Source of the DNA: Candidatus Poribacteria bacterium
GTDB lineage: Bacteria; Poribacteria; WGA-4E; WGA-3G
Direction: 5' to 3'
DNA: 64,000 nucleotides
Assembly (NCBI GenBank): GCA_022827625.1
Contig: JAJEIE010000026.1
Location: 39,950-103,949 of the forward strand
In this document: positions 53,330 through 61,974 of the stretch, one piece after another
How the letters are laid out: each line of letters opens with the position of its first letter
Numbering within the stretch: the first letter of the stretch is position 1
Program-made: the position numbers and the translations under genes
The notes under the pieces: model-generated
Seen by the model: the letters and a program-made list of their open reading frames with translations, nothing else
What the model was told of the DNA's origin: nothing
Databases searched by the model: none

Positions 53330-55540
53330 TTATTGGTTTGGATATGCCTTATTTAAATGTTTTGGCATTGTAAAGAAGCGTCCGCCTGTCTTTTCGACAA
53401 GGGTCTTCTGAAAATCTGTGGGACCCGGATGTCCGATAACATACGCACGGATACCTAACGATAGGCATAGATTAAGCGCATCTTCAGGTGGATGCTTTCC
53501 CGTTGTCGGTTCATCTGTCAAAATGAGCAAAAATCTGCTGGCATACGGACTGAATTTCACTTTCGGGACACCCTCCACAATTGCGTCAATGAGGTGTTCA
53601 TCACCGCCAAACGGGTCTTCCATGTAACTTTCCAACATCGCCTCGTTGAGGGGCATCTGTGTGACGACTGCGCCGTTGATAACTTTGATTGCGTCTTTCG
53701 CCTCAGCAAATCGGATAAGTCCAATGCGGTAGTTAATCGGTAGAATATCTAATCTACCGAGCAATGTGCTTAAACCGAGCATAATTGCTTGAGACTTACC
53801 CCCCATACTCCGACTGTAATCGAGCATAACGACGATATCCACAGCCGGTTCGTATCCCTTCACTGCCTTATCAGGTGACGCACTGAGTGCGGCGCCGTCG
53901 TAGATGTTCAGTCGATTATCTTCACTGCGGATGGTGAACATACGCCGCCGATTCCGGTCATTCATGAGCCATCTGCTCCCCCGTTTTTGCGTCATAGCCG
54001 TGAGATTTGTAGAGGCGTTCCAACTTTCGGGATAGATACCGGAATAGACATTCAATTTATTCCCCTCTTTCCGAATCGTATAGATCCGCCCGTTTGTGTA
54101 GTCGGTAATGACCCATAAGTCACCCTTCTGTTTCTCCCAGACCGTCGCACTCCCGAACAGGTTATCAATACCGGCTAAGCGGGCACCGTTTTTTCGGAAT
54201 TCACGCTGTAGTTTCTTCATCGGTACATCACCGTCTTCAAGAAAGACTTCAAACTGAGATTCCATGCTGAATAGCAGTTTACCGCTATTGCGGCGTAGAT
54301 CCGTAGCGATGTCTCGAAACACCTTCATAAACCCTTCGTTGGCGACACGAGAACTCGGCAGCGTGGTGGCGTTGTTGACATCTCCGGGAATCCGCTGCCA
54401 CAATCCGCCGGTCATCTCTGCTAACTCTTGTTGGAACGGTTCTGGATGTCCGAGGACGTTGACGTGGATATCCTCGAGTTGATACAGCTCGATAACCTTC
54501 TGCCGCATTGTTGTATAGGCGTCTGCCTTTCTCAGGTGCGTTGATGCCGGTTCGTCTGTTACGAGAACGATGTATTTATCCGCATCGGCGTGGAAGTCGA
54601 TGTAGTGCGGCGTGTCTGTGAGCGCATCGAGCGCATGTTCATTACCACTGAGAGATACCTTTTGCATCCGTCTGCGGAGCATGCTGACCTCGGGTAACAG
54701 GGAGCGGATTTCGAGCCTTTGCCCTTCGCGCCGCACACTGAATTCGGACATGCCGAGGTGATACTCCAGGTTGATGAAATCGAATTCATCGGTCATGGCG
54801 TAAAGATTGGCGGCGACTTCTTGGATGTTATCCCGCATGCTTGCACTCGTGTCGACTACGAACACGACGTTCACTTTGTCCAATTCTCGGGTGCCGATGA
54901 TATGGTCAGCAATGTTTTTGAGTGCTTTGGCGAACGGATTGCCGGGACCCTTACCGCTGCCTTCGCCAGTATCTCCACCGTCTCCCTCCCCGATGGTCCC
55001 GATTTCAGAGACACCTGTAGATTCCAGTCTGTGGAATCCATCGCCGCCGTCTCCTTGGACACGTTGCCGTACGCTATCCATCCCCGCTCCCGGTGTCGTA
55101 GGGAAAGGACTGTCTACCGATTCGGCAATTGGTGTTGCGCGGCTATTGTACCGTTCAGCATCCGTCGTTACATCTGGGAGCGTCGTTGCAGTATCCGATA
55201 CAGATTTCGTCGCGCTGTGAAGCAGTTCTTCCTCTGATTGTCGGATTGTCTCATCCATTAAGTTGGCAGAAGCGAGTAAGTCTAAATGGCGTTGATTTGC
55301 GTCAGTGGAATCGTCTGTCCGCTGGGGAATGAGAATTGTCTTCGGCGGTGGTGGTTTGAGGGTACGCCGCTGTTCTCGAAAGTCTTTGGGATTGATGAGT
55401 TCTACTGCCAGTGCGTCTTCATTACCGATTTGCCGGTCCGCGTAGAAGGAGAACATAAAGATAATAGCAAAGCTCAGATGGACAATACCGGCAAAAAGCA
55501 ATGCCCGCACTGCGCGCTGGCGTTTACGGGAACGGTTCAT
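53330..55540 (-). CDS. Membrane-anchored protein with two VWA domains
   Basis: 736 residues. One N-terminal membrane helix (13-35) and a TonB-like proline-rich stretch (TLKPPPPKTILIPQ) are followed by a disordered Gly/Asp linker (GEGDGGDTGEGSGKGPG). VWA-1 begins about 222 with MIDAS VVDTSASM (D230, S232, S234); VWA-2 about 567 with MLDYSRSMGG (D574, S576, S578). Between them are two copies of a W-L/V-I/M-x-D-x-x-N/R-R-x-x-x-T-I-R segment (476 and 523). The domains face the periplasm. It probably binds proteins in a metal-dependent manner; no AAA ATPase partner lies alongside. Confidence 0.88.
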   Translation of the reverse strand: MNRSRKRQRAVRALLFAGIVHLSFAIIFMFSFYADRQIGNEDALAVELINPKDFREQRRTLKPPPPKTILIPQRTDDSTDANQRHLDLLASANLMDETIRQSEEELLHSATKSVSDTATTLPDVTTDAERYNSRATPIAESVDSPFPTTPGAGMDSVRQRVQGDGGDGFHRLESTGVSEIGTIGEGDGGDTGEGSGKGPGNPFAKALKNIADHIIGTRELDKVNVVFVVDTSASMRDNIQEVAANLYAMTDEFDFINLEYHLGMSEFSVRREGQRLEIRSLLPEVSMLRRRMQKVSLSGNEHALDALTDTPHYIDFHADADKYIVLVTDEPASTHLRKADAYTTMRQKVIELYQLEDIHVNVLGHPEPFQQELAEMTGGLWQRIPGDVNNATTLPSSRVANEGFMKVFRDIATDLRRNSGKLLFSMESQFEVFLEDGDVPMKKLQREFRKNGARLAGIDNLFGSATVWEKQKGDLWVITDYTNGRIYTIRKEGNKLNVYSGIYPESWNASTNLTAMTQKRGSRWLMNDRNRRRMFTIRSEDNRLNIYDGAALSASPDKAVKGYEPAVDIVVMLDYSRSMGGKSQAIMLGLSTLLGRLDILPINYRIGLIRFAEAKDAIKVINGAVVTQMPLNEAMLESYMEDPFGGDEHLIDAIVEGVPKVKFSPYASRFLLILTDEPTTGKHPPEDALNLCLSLGIRAYVIGHPGPTDFQKTLVEKTGGRFFTMPKHLNKAYPNQ

Positions 55541-55591
55541 GATGTTTCTCCATTTCGATATAAGTCTGTTTATCCCTCAATCCGATCAGCA

Positions 55592-56638
55592 CTACTGATT
55601 GGGCAGTCTATTTATTTTCACTGTTCCCCACGTTGTGGTGAGCAATTTGGGTTGCGGTGTGACCGGCAATGCATAGTCGGGATCGAACCAGTCTCCACCA
55701 GCATTGGCTTGAAAAAGAGATAAACCGACAGCATGCGTCAATTGCGTCCGAATGCCATTATTGATGTCAAGTTTGAAGATTTGGAACCGGTCATTAATTT
55801 CTTGTGTGTAAAGGACTTCGTCTCCATTCGGAGATAACGCTGGATCTGTCGCATAGGGACCGTCTTCCTCAATAAGCTGCTGGAGTTCGGTGCCGTCCCG
55901 ATTCACGAGGTAGATGGTCTCTGCGGTTTGCCATTCGTCCCATACATCCCTATCCGCGTCAATGGGCGGTAAAGGATTGTTATTCCAAGAAAAGGCGAGT
56001 TTGTCCCCCAAAACCGACCAAGATGGAGAGTTTTGCCAAGCGATTGCTTTCCTGGGTAGCAGGCGTTTTTGCTGGCCCGTGCGGGGGTTGATTAGTGTAA
56101 TTCGGCGGTTATTTGCGAGGTAAGTGGTATAAGCAATTTCTGTCCCGTCGGGTGACCATGCCGGATAGAAGCCCTCGGTGAGGCGTTCCTCTTCTTGTTC
56201 CCCTAAAGTCGCGATGTAGATATGAAATGTCCCAGCCTCCCAATTTGTGTGTGTGTAGCTAATCTGTTTACCGTCGGGGGCCCACGTCGGATCGTTTCTG
56301 GATTTTTTTTGCTTGAAAACGCGTCGGACGTTGGAGCCATCTGGGTCCATCAGGTACAAATCCCAGTTGCCCCACGTCTTATATTCTCGGTTGGAGATAA
56401 AAAGAATCTGCTCACCAGTAGGAGACCAAACGGCGCGTTGATCGTCGGCAGGATGTTTTGTGAGATTGATTTGTTCAGAGCCGTCAGGGTTCATGATGTA
56501 GACATCGCGATTTCCATCGCGCGCAGAGGCGAACAGAATTTTTGGAGTCGTCGGTGCTTTCGCGAAAAGTAGACAAACGCTTGTGTTCAACGCCCACAGG
56601 ATAGATATGGCAAGGGTTAACAATCGTCTCGTTTTCAT
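55592..56638 (-). CDS. TolB-like WD40/PD40 beta-propeller protein
   Basis: 348 residues with a signal peptide (1-27). PD40-type repeats: ILFASARDGNRDVYIMNPDG, AVWSPTGEQILFISNRE, LYLMDPDGSNVRR, PTWAPDGKQISYTHTNWEAG and PAWSPDGTEIAYTTYLANNR, continuing as DPALSPNGDEVLYTQEINDR. This gives a six-bladed propeller of the sort in TolB C-terminal domains. Without the TolB N-terminal domain or pal-tol neighbours it is only TolB-like. It lies upstream of the VWA gene on the same strand, 51 bases apart, so probably co-expressed. Confidence 0.87.
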   Translation of the reverse strand: MKTRRLLTLAISILWALNTSVCLLFAKAPTTPKILFASARDGNRDVYIMNPDGSEQINLTKHPADDQRAVWSPTGEQILFISNREYKTWGNWDLYLMDPDGSNVRRVFKQKKSRNDPTWAPDGKQISYTHTNWEAGTFHIYIATLGEQEEERLTEGFYPAWSPDGTEIAYTTYLANNRRITLINPRTGQQKRLLPRKAIAWQNSPSWSVLGDKLAFSWNNNPLPPIDADRDVWDEWQTAETIYLVNRDGTELQQLIEEDGPYATDPALSPNGDEVLYTQEINDRFQIFKLDINNGIRTQLTHAVGLSLFQANAGGDWFDPDYALPVTPQPKLLTTTWGTVKINRLPNQ

Positions 56639-56753
56639 AAAGCGTAACCTAAAAAATCAAAATCCGTTTTCATAGTAATGTGGAGAGAGGGCATCAGTGC
56701 TTTTCAGGATTCAGATTATTATAGCATAGGAAACGGAGTAGGGCAAATTAAAG

Positions 56754-56782
56754 TTGACACGTTTTCTGCTTAATGCTATACT
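56754..56782 (+). promoter_or_regulatory. First of two promoters before the 57095 gene
   Basis: TTGACA at 56754-56759, 17 bases, TATACT at 56777-56782 preceded by TGC. It would give a leader of about 305 bases. Confidence 0.75.
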
Positions 56783-56814
56783 TTTGAAAAATTTTCACCG
56801 GATGCACTTTTTTC

Positions 56815-56844
56815 TTGCAATTCATACGCGAAAAGTGCTATAAT
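56815..56844 (+). promoter_or_regulatory. Second promoter before the 57095 gene
   Basis: TTGCAA at 56815-56820, 18 bases, TATAAT at 56839-56844 preceded by TGC. Leader about 245 bases. The long untranslated stretch (56851-57094) has no other gene and no recognised riboswitch. Confidence 0.65.
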
Positions 56845-57094
56845 TTATTATTCTGATTCTACTATTTTCTCAGAGTGACGTATACTACTCTGCGGAAGAT
56901 CGAAAGAGAATCACACCGCTGACAGAAACCGACATCGATTTACTGGTGGAACGTCGGCATTAAAAAATCGTGATTTGCATGCAGTACTGCGATCACCAAA
57001 TGTAAAATCTGATGAGGTGCTGAGATTTTGGGAAGCGCGCTTCTTGCTCAAAACTCTGAACCTTGTGAATATTGAAGAAGGAGATCTCATAGCT

Positions 57095-57817
57095 ATGAAA
57101 AAATTCACAATCTTTATCACACTTGCTTGTGTTGTCATGATTACACCGATGGCACTCGCACAAGATTGGCAGCCAGCGGGTGATAACTGGATTGCAAAAT
57201 GGTGGGGACTGGACCTGGTAACGGAGACCGGCGGTTTTAACACCTCAGCCGGAATCGACTACCTCGCTGAAGGTAGCGGTGGGCTTATCTCAAACGCTTC
57301 CGTTTCTACGCGCGACGGTGCTGGAAAAACAGCGAACGCTATCGTCAATCTGCCAGATAACGGGGGTTCACTCGCTTGGTCGATCGTTGACATTAACGTT
57401 GCTGATCAGACGAATATGTCAACAAGCCACGGTATTCCGGATGAAAGCGACATCACCTGGCACGGTATCATCGTCGTTATTTCACCCGACGAACGGACAA
57501 CAGCAATTCACCCTGCACATGATGACTATGCCCAAATCTGGCTCAATGGCGAACAGGTCTACGACAATTCGGCGTGGACCGGCGGTGTTCAAGTCGTCAC
57601 AACGCCAACTGAGGTTCAACTCAAGAAAGGCGAGAATTTCTTACACTACAAATGCGGTGAATCTGGTGGTGCCGATTACGTCAACCTCCATTTTGAACCC
57701 ACGGATACTGATCTGCTCATCGCGCCGACGATGAATAACCTCTTCTTAGATGTGCTTACACCCGTCGAGCCACAAGGCAAACTCGCAACCCAGTGGGCAG
57801 ACCTCAAACGGAACTAA
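57095..57817 (+). CDS. Secreted protein of unknown function, jelly-roll-like
   Basis: 240 residues from ATG 57095 (AGAAGGAGAT upstream); the frame is open earlier but the signal peptide (KKFTIFITLACVVMITPMAL) begins here and is cut near AQDWQ. The mature part is rich in Gly, Asn and Trp with beta pattern; HDDYAQIWLNGEQVYDNSAW resembles the carbohydrate-binding or PA14-like motif in which an object moves across a sandwich. It ends VEPQGKLATQWADLKRN, a tail I recall from other proteins of this kind. Strong double promoter and terminator suggest high expression. Confidence 0.75.
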   Translation: MKKFTIFITLACVVMITPMALAQDWQPAGDNWIAKWWGLDLVTETGGFNTSAGIDYLAEGSGGLISNASVSTRDGAGKTANAIVNLPDNGGSLAWSIVDINVADQTNMSTSHGIPDESDITWHGIIVVISPDERTTAIHPAHDDYAQIWLNGEQVYDNSAWTGGVQVVTTPTEVQLKKGENFLHYKCGESGGADYVNLHFEPTDTDLLIAPTMNNLFLDVLTPVEPQGKLATQWADLKRN

Positions 57818-57835
57818 GTTTATTTATAAACAGAG

Positions 57836-57867
57836 AACCCGTATCCTCGCTTGGATACGGGTTTTTT
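57836..57867 (+). terminator. Intrinsic terminator of the 57095 gene
   Basis: AACCCGTATCC (57836-57846), loop TCGCTT, GGATACGGGTT (57853-57863), then TTTT. An 11-bp perfect stem. Confidence 0.93.
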
Positions 57868-57905
57868 GTTTAATGGCGGTCAGCGATCAGCGGTCGGCTG
57901 TCAGC

Positions 57906-59564
57906 TTACTCTTCTGATTCCACAATGGTCAAATACTGATTGATTGACACGCTTTCCAACTCTTGCGTCGTGCCGCGCTGCCAGACGATGGTAATCTTCT
58001 CAACGTGTTGGTTTTCACCTAAGCCGAACAGGAGTCGCATATCGCTGCCTGATGCGTAACTTGAACCGCTCTTTACCTCCCGAATCTGTGTAGTGCCTCC
58101 CGCTACGAGTCGGACCTTCGCACCAATACCGTCGCGGTTGCTACGCCTGCCGACCAGTTTAATACCCACCCAATTTTTCAGATTTCCACTATCGTTCCGA
58201 AGGAGAACAGCACGCTGATTGGAATTCATAATAACAATATCGGTATCGCCGTCGTTGTCGTAGTCAGCCATCGCAGCGGCTCTACCGACGAGTGGCACTG
58301 TGAAGTAGGCCCCAGCGGTTTCTGAGACATCTGTGTAACTGCCGTCTCCGTTGTTCCGAAACAGTTGGTCGCGCTGCGCGTAGGTCTCGTGATCGGTTAA
58401 GATGTCGATAACATCTTGGGGATGTCCATTTGCACAGAACATATCGAGATGACCGTCGTTATCGTAATCCAAGAAGAGGGGACTGAAACCGACGAAGGGT
58501 AGTGTCGGCTGTTCCAATCCGCTGTCAGCGGTCGCATCAACGAAAAAGAGACCCTCCTCATTTTTATAGAGGGTCGCCTTCTCCGAATTCGCAACGATGA
58601 AATCAAACCATCCGTCTCCGTTATAATCGCCAGCGTCCACACCCATAGAACCTTCGGCGACTCCCTTCTCGTCATAACCGACTCCGATGAATAGGCTTTC
58701 GTCGGTGAAGGTGCCGTCCCCGTTGTTATGATACATGAAATTGCGGTTGGTATCGTTAGCAACGTAAATATCAGGGAATCCGTCGTTATCGTAGTCGCAA
58801 GCGATCGCTGCCATGCCTCTGCCTTCGCTCGGATTTGTGACACCCGCCGTTTCCGCGATATTGGTGAACGTGCCGTCACCATTGTTCCGATAAAGGACAT
58901 CAGGTGTTCCCTCGTAGCTCCGAGGATGTCCGTAACCGACGATACCTTTATAGGTTGTTACCGGCATCGACAACGCATACACAAGGTAGTTAACGACGAA
59001 AATATCCAGATCGCCATCGGCATCAAAATCGAGGTAGACCGCTGCGATGCTCCAGAGATCGTTATCAATCCCGGCGATTTCGGTGATGTCGGTAAAGGTG
59101 CCGTCCCCGTTATTTCGGTAAAGCCTATCGTTTCCGAAGTTTGCGACATAGAGGTCGGCATCACCATCGTTGTCGATGTCACCCGCCGAAGCCGCCATCC
59201 CGTAGCCTGTGTCTCCTACGCCTGCTGTCTCGGTAACATCAATAAAATGCCCGTCTCCTTCATTGCGATAGAGGACATTTCCGAGTTTTGATTGTGCTGG
59301 GTCTTGCGTCTCTTCTCGGACAGGACCGCTGTTAACGAAATAGAGGTCGGCATCTCCGTCTGTGTCGTAGTCAAAGAAGACGACACCGGATCCCATCGTT
59401 TCAATGATGTGTTTGTGTTCAGTTTTCCCGTTGTTATGTCTGAATTGGATGCCTGCGGTTTCGGTGACATCCGTAAAGGTAGGCGATGCTGCGATAGTGT
59501 TGCCGATAGTTAGCAGGAGAAGAAATATCTGTAGGGCGAACGTGTTGAGACAATTTTTTTCCAT
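57906..59564 (-). CDS. FG-GAP/VCBS and ASPIC/UnbV domain secreted protein (CRTAC1-like)
   Basis: 552 residues, signal peptide 1-26. At least ten repeats with calcium-binding DxDxDGxxD loops (FFDYDTDGDADLYFVN, DIDNDGDADLYVAN, DYDNDGFPDIYVAN, DYNGDGWFDFIVAN, DYDNDGHLDMFCAN) form a beta-propeller. The ASPIC/UnbV domain at the end has RDGIGAKVRLVAGGTTQIRE and SGSSYASGSDMRLLFGLGEN. Such proteins are surface or secreted and often paired with TPR proteins. The FGE-like and TPR genes next to it on the same strand fit this. Confidence 0.92.
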   Translation of the reverse strand: MEKNCLNTFALQIFLLLLTIGNTIAASPTFTDVTETAGIQFRHNNGKTEHKHIIETMGSGVVFFDYDTDGDADLYFVNSGPVREETQDPAQSKLGNVLYRNEGDGHFIDVTETAGVGDTGYGMAASAGDIDNDGDADLYVANFGNDRLYRNNGDGTFTDITEIAGIDNDLWSIAAVYLDFDADGDLDIFVVNYLVYALSMPVTTYKGIVGYGHPRSYEGTPDVLYRNNGDGTFTNIAETAGVTNPSEGRGMAAIACDYDNDGFPDIYVANDTNRNFMYHNNGDGTFTDESLFIGVGYDEKGVAEGSMGVDAGDYNGDGWFDFIVANSEKATLYKNEEGLFFVDATADSGLEQPTLPFVGFSPLFLDYDNDGHLDMFCANGHPQDVIDILTDHETYAQRDQLFRNNGDGSYTDVSETAGAYFTVPLVGRAAAMADYDNDGDTDIVIMNSNQRAVLLRNDSGNLKNWVGIKLVGRRSNRDGIGAKVRLVAGGTTQIREVKSGSSYASGSDMRLLFGLGENQHVEKITIVWQRGTTQELESVSINQYLTIVESEE

Positions 59565-59696
59565 AAATTTTTTCGGAGGTTTCCCCAGCTTGTTGGGGAG
59601 GTATTTCGGTGAAACATTTAGTTTTCGGATGCGTAGGCATAGACAGACTCAATGAAGTTTGAGTATTTATAGTGGATTCTATAATTAACTTTACAT

Positions 59697-59770
59697 CTGA
59701 ACTGTAGGAGGGAACTCCGATTCCCGACTCACAGCGGTTGGGTCGCGATTCGGAGATCGCTCCTACAGAA
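59697..59770. repeat. CTGTAGGAG...CTCCTACAG inverted repeat
   Basis: CTGTAGGAGGGAACTCCGAT on the left and GATCGCTCCTACAG on the right, with GTCGCGATTCGGA between, can fold into a long hairpin. The 271-base spacer 59565-59835 holds no gene. Related to 44753. Confidence 0.6.
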
Positions 59771-59835
59771 TATATGTAAACTTATTTGTTGACTTTACTA
59801 TAATTCGGTAATTTCAGAACGTGCATTATTGCCCG

Positions 59836-60702
59836 TCAATTACCCAACTTTGTGGCTTTTTCATCAGTTTTTGCGAGTCGAAAACCGACAAAGGCGGTTT
59901 TCAGGTTCGGGTAAAGATAAAATCGGAATGTCGTGCTGCACCGGGTGAGCGCATCGATCCATGAACCGCCTCGGAGGACGCGCCAACTGCCGACCTCTGG
60001 TCCCGTTGGATTCTTTTTTGGACGTTTTGCGGCGGTTTGTGAACTGTATGCGTAATAGACATCACTATACCAGTCGGCTGTCCATTCCCAGACGTTGCCC
60101 GCCATATCCAGTGCGCCGTAATAACTTTTGCCTTTCGGAAAGCTCCCGACGGGTGCGATACGATTCTCGTAGCCGTCCTTTACCCCAGCAGTGTTTGCGT
60201 GCGCTTCCATCTCACCTCCCCAGGGCCATATCCTGTTGGTATAACCGCGTGCCGCCTTCTCCCATTCCGCTTCTGTCGGTAGACGCATCCCTTTCCACGC
60301 CGCATAAGCCGCAGCATCGTGCCACGATACACCGACAACGGGGTGGTTCGGAAACCGTTCGGCGCGTGCGGGCCACTCGCCGATATGTGGGAGATGCAGG
60401 AAGTTTTCAGGGGTGTGTTGCGGTATTTGGTCTGGTGCGTTGCCTTCTGCTTGGATTTTCCAAAACTCGTAGTATTCGGCGTTCGTCACTTCGTATTTGC
60501 CGATATAGTAGGCATCAAGGTAGACCTTGTGCATCGGTCTTTCATCCGCAGCGCGACGCTCACTGCCCATCGTAAAAGTACCAGCGGGTACCAATATGAG
60601 TTCCGGTTCTGCTGCGATGGCACCGAAACAGAGACCGAGACTGAATATCAAGGTGTATACAATACAGAAACGGCTATTTTTGTTTCGACATGAGATATTC
60701 AT
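59836..60702 (-). CDS. SUMF1/formylglycine-generating-enzyme-like protein
   Basis: 288 residues from ATG 60702; the frame extends further upstream, but this start gives a signal peptide (RFCIVYTLIFSLGLCFGAIA). ELILVPAGTFTMGSERRAAD, HPVVGVSWHDAAAYAAWKGM, RLPTEAEWEKAARGYTNRIW, DMAGNVWEWTADWYSD and RVLRGGSWIDALTRC are the family motifs. The true FGE active-site cysteine pair is not evident, so it may be a secreted SUMF1-fold protein of other function. No sulfatase is nearby. The start overlaps the end of the TPR gene by 29 bases. Confidence 0.87.
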   Translation of the reverse strand: MNISCRNKNSRFCIVYTLIFSLGLCFGAIAAEPELILVPAGTFTMGSERRAADERPMHKVYLDAYYIGKYEVTNAEYYEFWKIQAEGNAPDQIPQHTPENFLHLPHIGEWPARAERFPNHPVVGVSWHDAAAYAAWKGMRLPTEAEWEKAARGYTNRIWPWGGEMEAHANTAGVKDGYENRIAPVGSFPKGKSYYGALDMAGNVWEWTADWYSDVYYAYSSQTAAKRPKKNPTGPEVGSWRVLRGGSWIDALTRCSTTFRFYLYPNLKTAFVGFRLAKTDEKATKLGN

Positions 60703-61840
60703 AAATGCGATGATGCTCCTGCGCGAGTCGTTGGTTACCGATGCCTTGGTAGAGCCTTGAAAGGTTGAGATGGTAGAAGGGTTCTTCACTATTGAGTTCG
60801 ATGGCTTTTTGGAACGCGACGATGGCGTTTCGGCTGTCGCCTTGCATCGCATAAAGGCTGCCGAGGGTGTTGTACAGGATAGCCTCGTTCGGCATAAGTC
60901 GGATCGCCTTGTTCGCGGCTTCGATTGCCGGTCTGGGATAGTTGAGGTTCATAAAAGCACGGCTCAACCCGTGGTAAAAAATAGCGTTGTTCGGATCGAG
61001 TTCGATGCATTTCTGGAAGACCTGAACGGCGCGTGCGTAGTTCTTTTGTTGCATGACCAGGCTGGCTAAACCTGTCCACGCTTCGAGATTGTCCGGTTCA
61101 TTGCGTGTGAGGCGTGTGAGACGTTCATATTCGGCGTATTCTTTCTGGTATTGCTGAAAGATTTGCATTTCCGCTCGGCTTTTCTCGCGATCGCCTAAGC
61201 GGAGGTACGCCGTCCCGAGTCCAAAGTGTGGATCGGCATAACGGGCGACTCCGAATTTTATTGCCAGTTCAAAGTTCTCTATCGCTTTAGGGTATTCTTT
61301 TAGATTGAGGTAGGCGTTCCCGAGTTCGTAGTAAGTACCTGCGGCGTGCGGTTTCAAGGCGAGGGCTCGTTCCAAGACCGGTCCTGCTTCTGTGTACCGG
61401 CGTAGTTTTACGAGTGATTTGCCGAGTACTTCATATCCGCGGGCGTGTTGCGGGTCAAGCGCGATGACCCGTTGTAGCGGCGCGATTGACGCTGCCCACT
61501 TATCGAGTTTGAAATAGGCGACACCGAGTGAATAGAGTGCCTCAATATTATCCGGCATCAATGCGAGAGAACGTTGATAACGCTCAACGGCTTTGTTCAA
61601 AAGTTCTTCTTGCGCATAAGCCATGCCAAGATAGTGCAAGATCTCGGCGTGTTCAGGCGCAATAGCAAGGGCGGCTTCAAACGCCTCAATGGCTTTCCTA
61701 TTGTTGCCCTGAAATGTGAACACAAAACCTTGTTCTACATGTTGGACATATCTGCTGTGGTCGCTGGATGCTGTGTCGGCGATACTGAATACTGGCGCAC
61801 AGAGTGAAAGGAGGATCGCAATTGTTAACCAATTTCGCAT
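60674..61840 (-). CDS. TPR-repeat protein, exported
   Basis: 388 residues with a signal peptide (1-23, ending SIADT). About nine 34-residue tetratricopeptide repeats follow: FTFQGNNRKAIEAFEAALAI, LGMAYAQEELLNKAVERYQR, LGVAYFKLDKWAASIAPLQR, ELGNAYLNLKEYPKAIENFE and so on to NLSRLYQGIGNQRLAQEHHR. Periplasmic scaffold. Adjacency to FGE-like and ASPIC genes on one strand suggests an operon. The promoter lies at 61886-61914. Confidence 0.9.
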   Translation of the reverse strand: MRNWLTIAILLSLCAPVFSIADTASSDHSRYVQHVEQGFVFTFQGNNRKAIEAFEAALAIAPEHAEILHYLGMAYAQEELLNKAVERYQRSLALMPDNIEALYSLGVAYFKLDKWAASIAPLQRVIALDPQHARGYEVLGKSLVKLRRYTEAGPVLERALALKPHAAGTYYELGNAYLNLKEYPKAIENFELAIKFGVARYADPHFGLGTAYLRLGDREKSRAEMQIFQQYQKEYAEYERLTRLTRNEPDNLEAWTGLASLVMQQKNYARAVQVFQKCIELDPNNAIFYHGLSRAFMNLNYPRPAIEAANKAIRLMPNEAILYNTLGSLYAMQGDSRNAIVAFQKAIELNSEEPFYHLNLSRLYQGIGNQRLAQEHHRIYEYLMSKQK

Positions 61841-61885
61841 GAGGTTTGTCCTGATTTGTTCGATGATGTTTGATGGTATATTTTC

Positions 61886-61914
61886 ATTTTAACCCGTAAT
61901 GCGAAAAAAGTCAA
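61886..61914 (-). promoter_or_regulatory. Promoter of the TPR-SUMF1-ASPIC gene group
   Basis: Reading leftwards: TTGACT (61914-61909), 17 bases, TAAAAT (61891-61886). Leader to ATG 61840 is about 40 bases. It faces away from the promoter at 61940; the two -35 boxes are 25 bases apart. Confidence 0.72.
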
Positions 61915-61939
61915 GGGTTTTGGTTGTCCCTGAACCCAA

Positions 61940-61968
61940 TTGACACCAACCTCTGTTTTTGGTAAAAT
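61940..61968 (+). promoter_or_regulatory. Promoter of the selenocysteine-type peroxiredoxin gene (leaderless)
   Basis: TTGACA at 61940-61945, exactly 17 bases, TAAAAT at 61963-61968. Only GTCCCT lies between it and the ATG at 61975, so the transcript should begin at the start codon. Confidence 0.78.
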
Positions 61969-61974
61969 GTCCCT

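Noticed and set aside
54719..55237. Plus-strand open frames opposite the VWA gene
   Set aside because: Antisense shadow of the Gly/Asp-rich linker and first VWA domain; no ribosome binding site.
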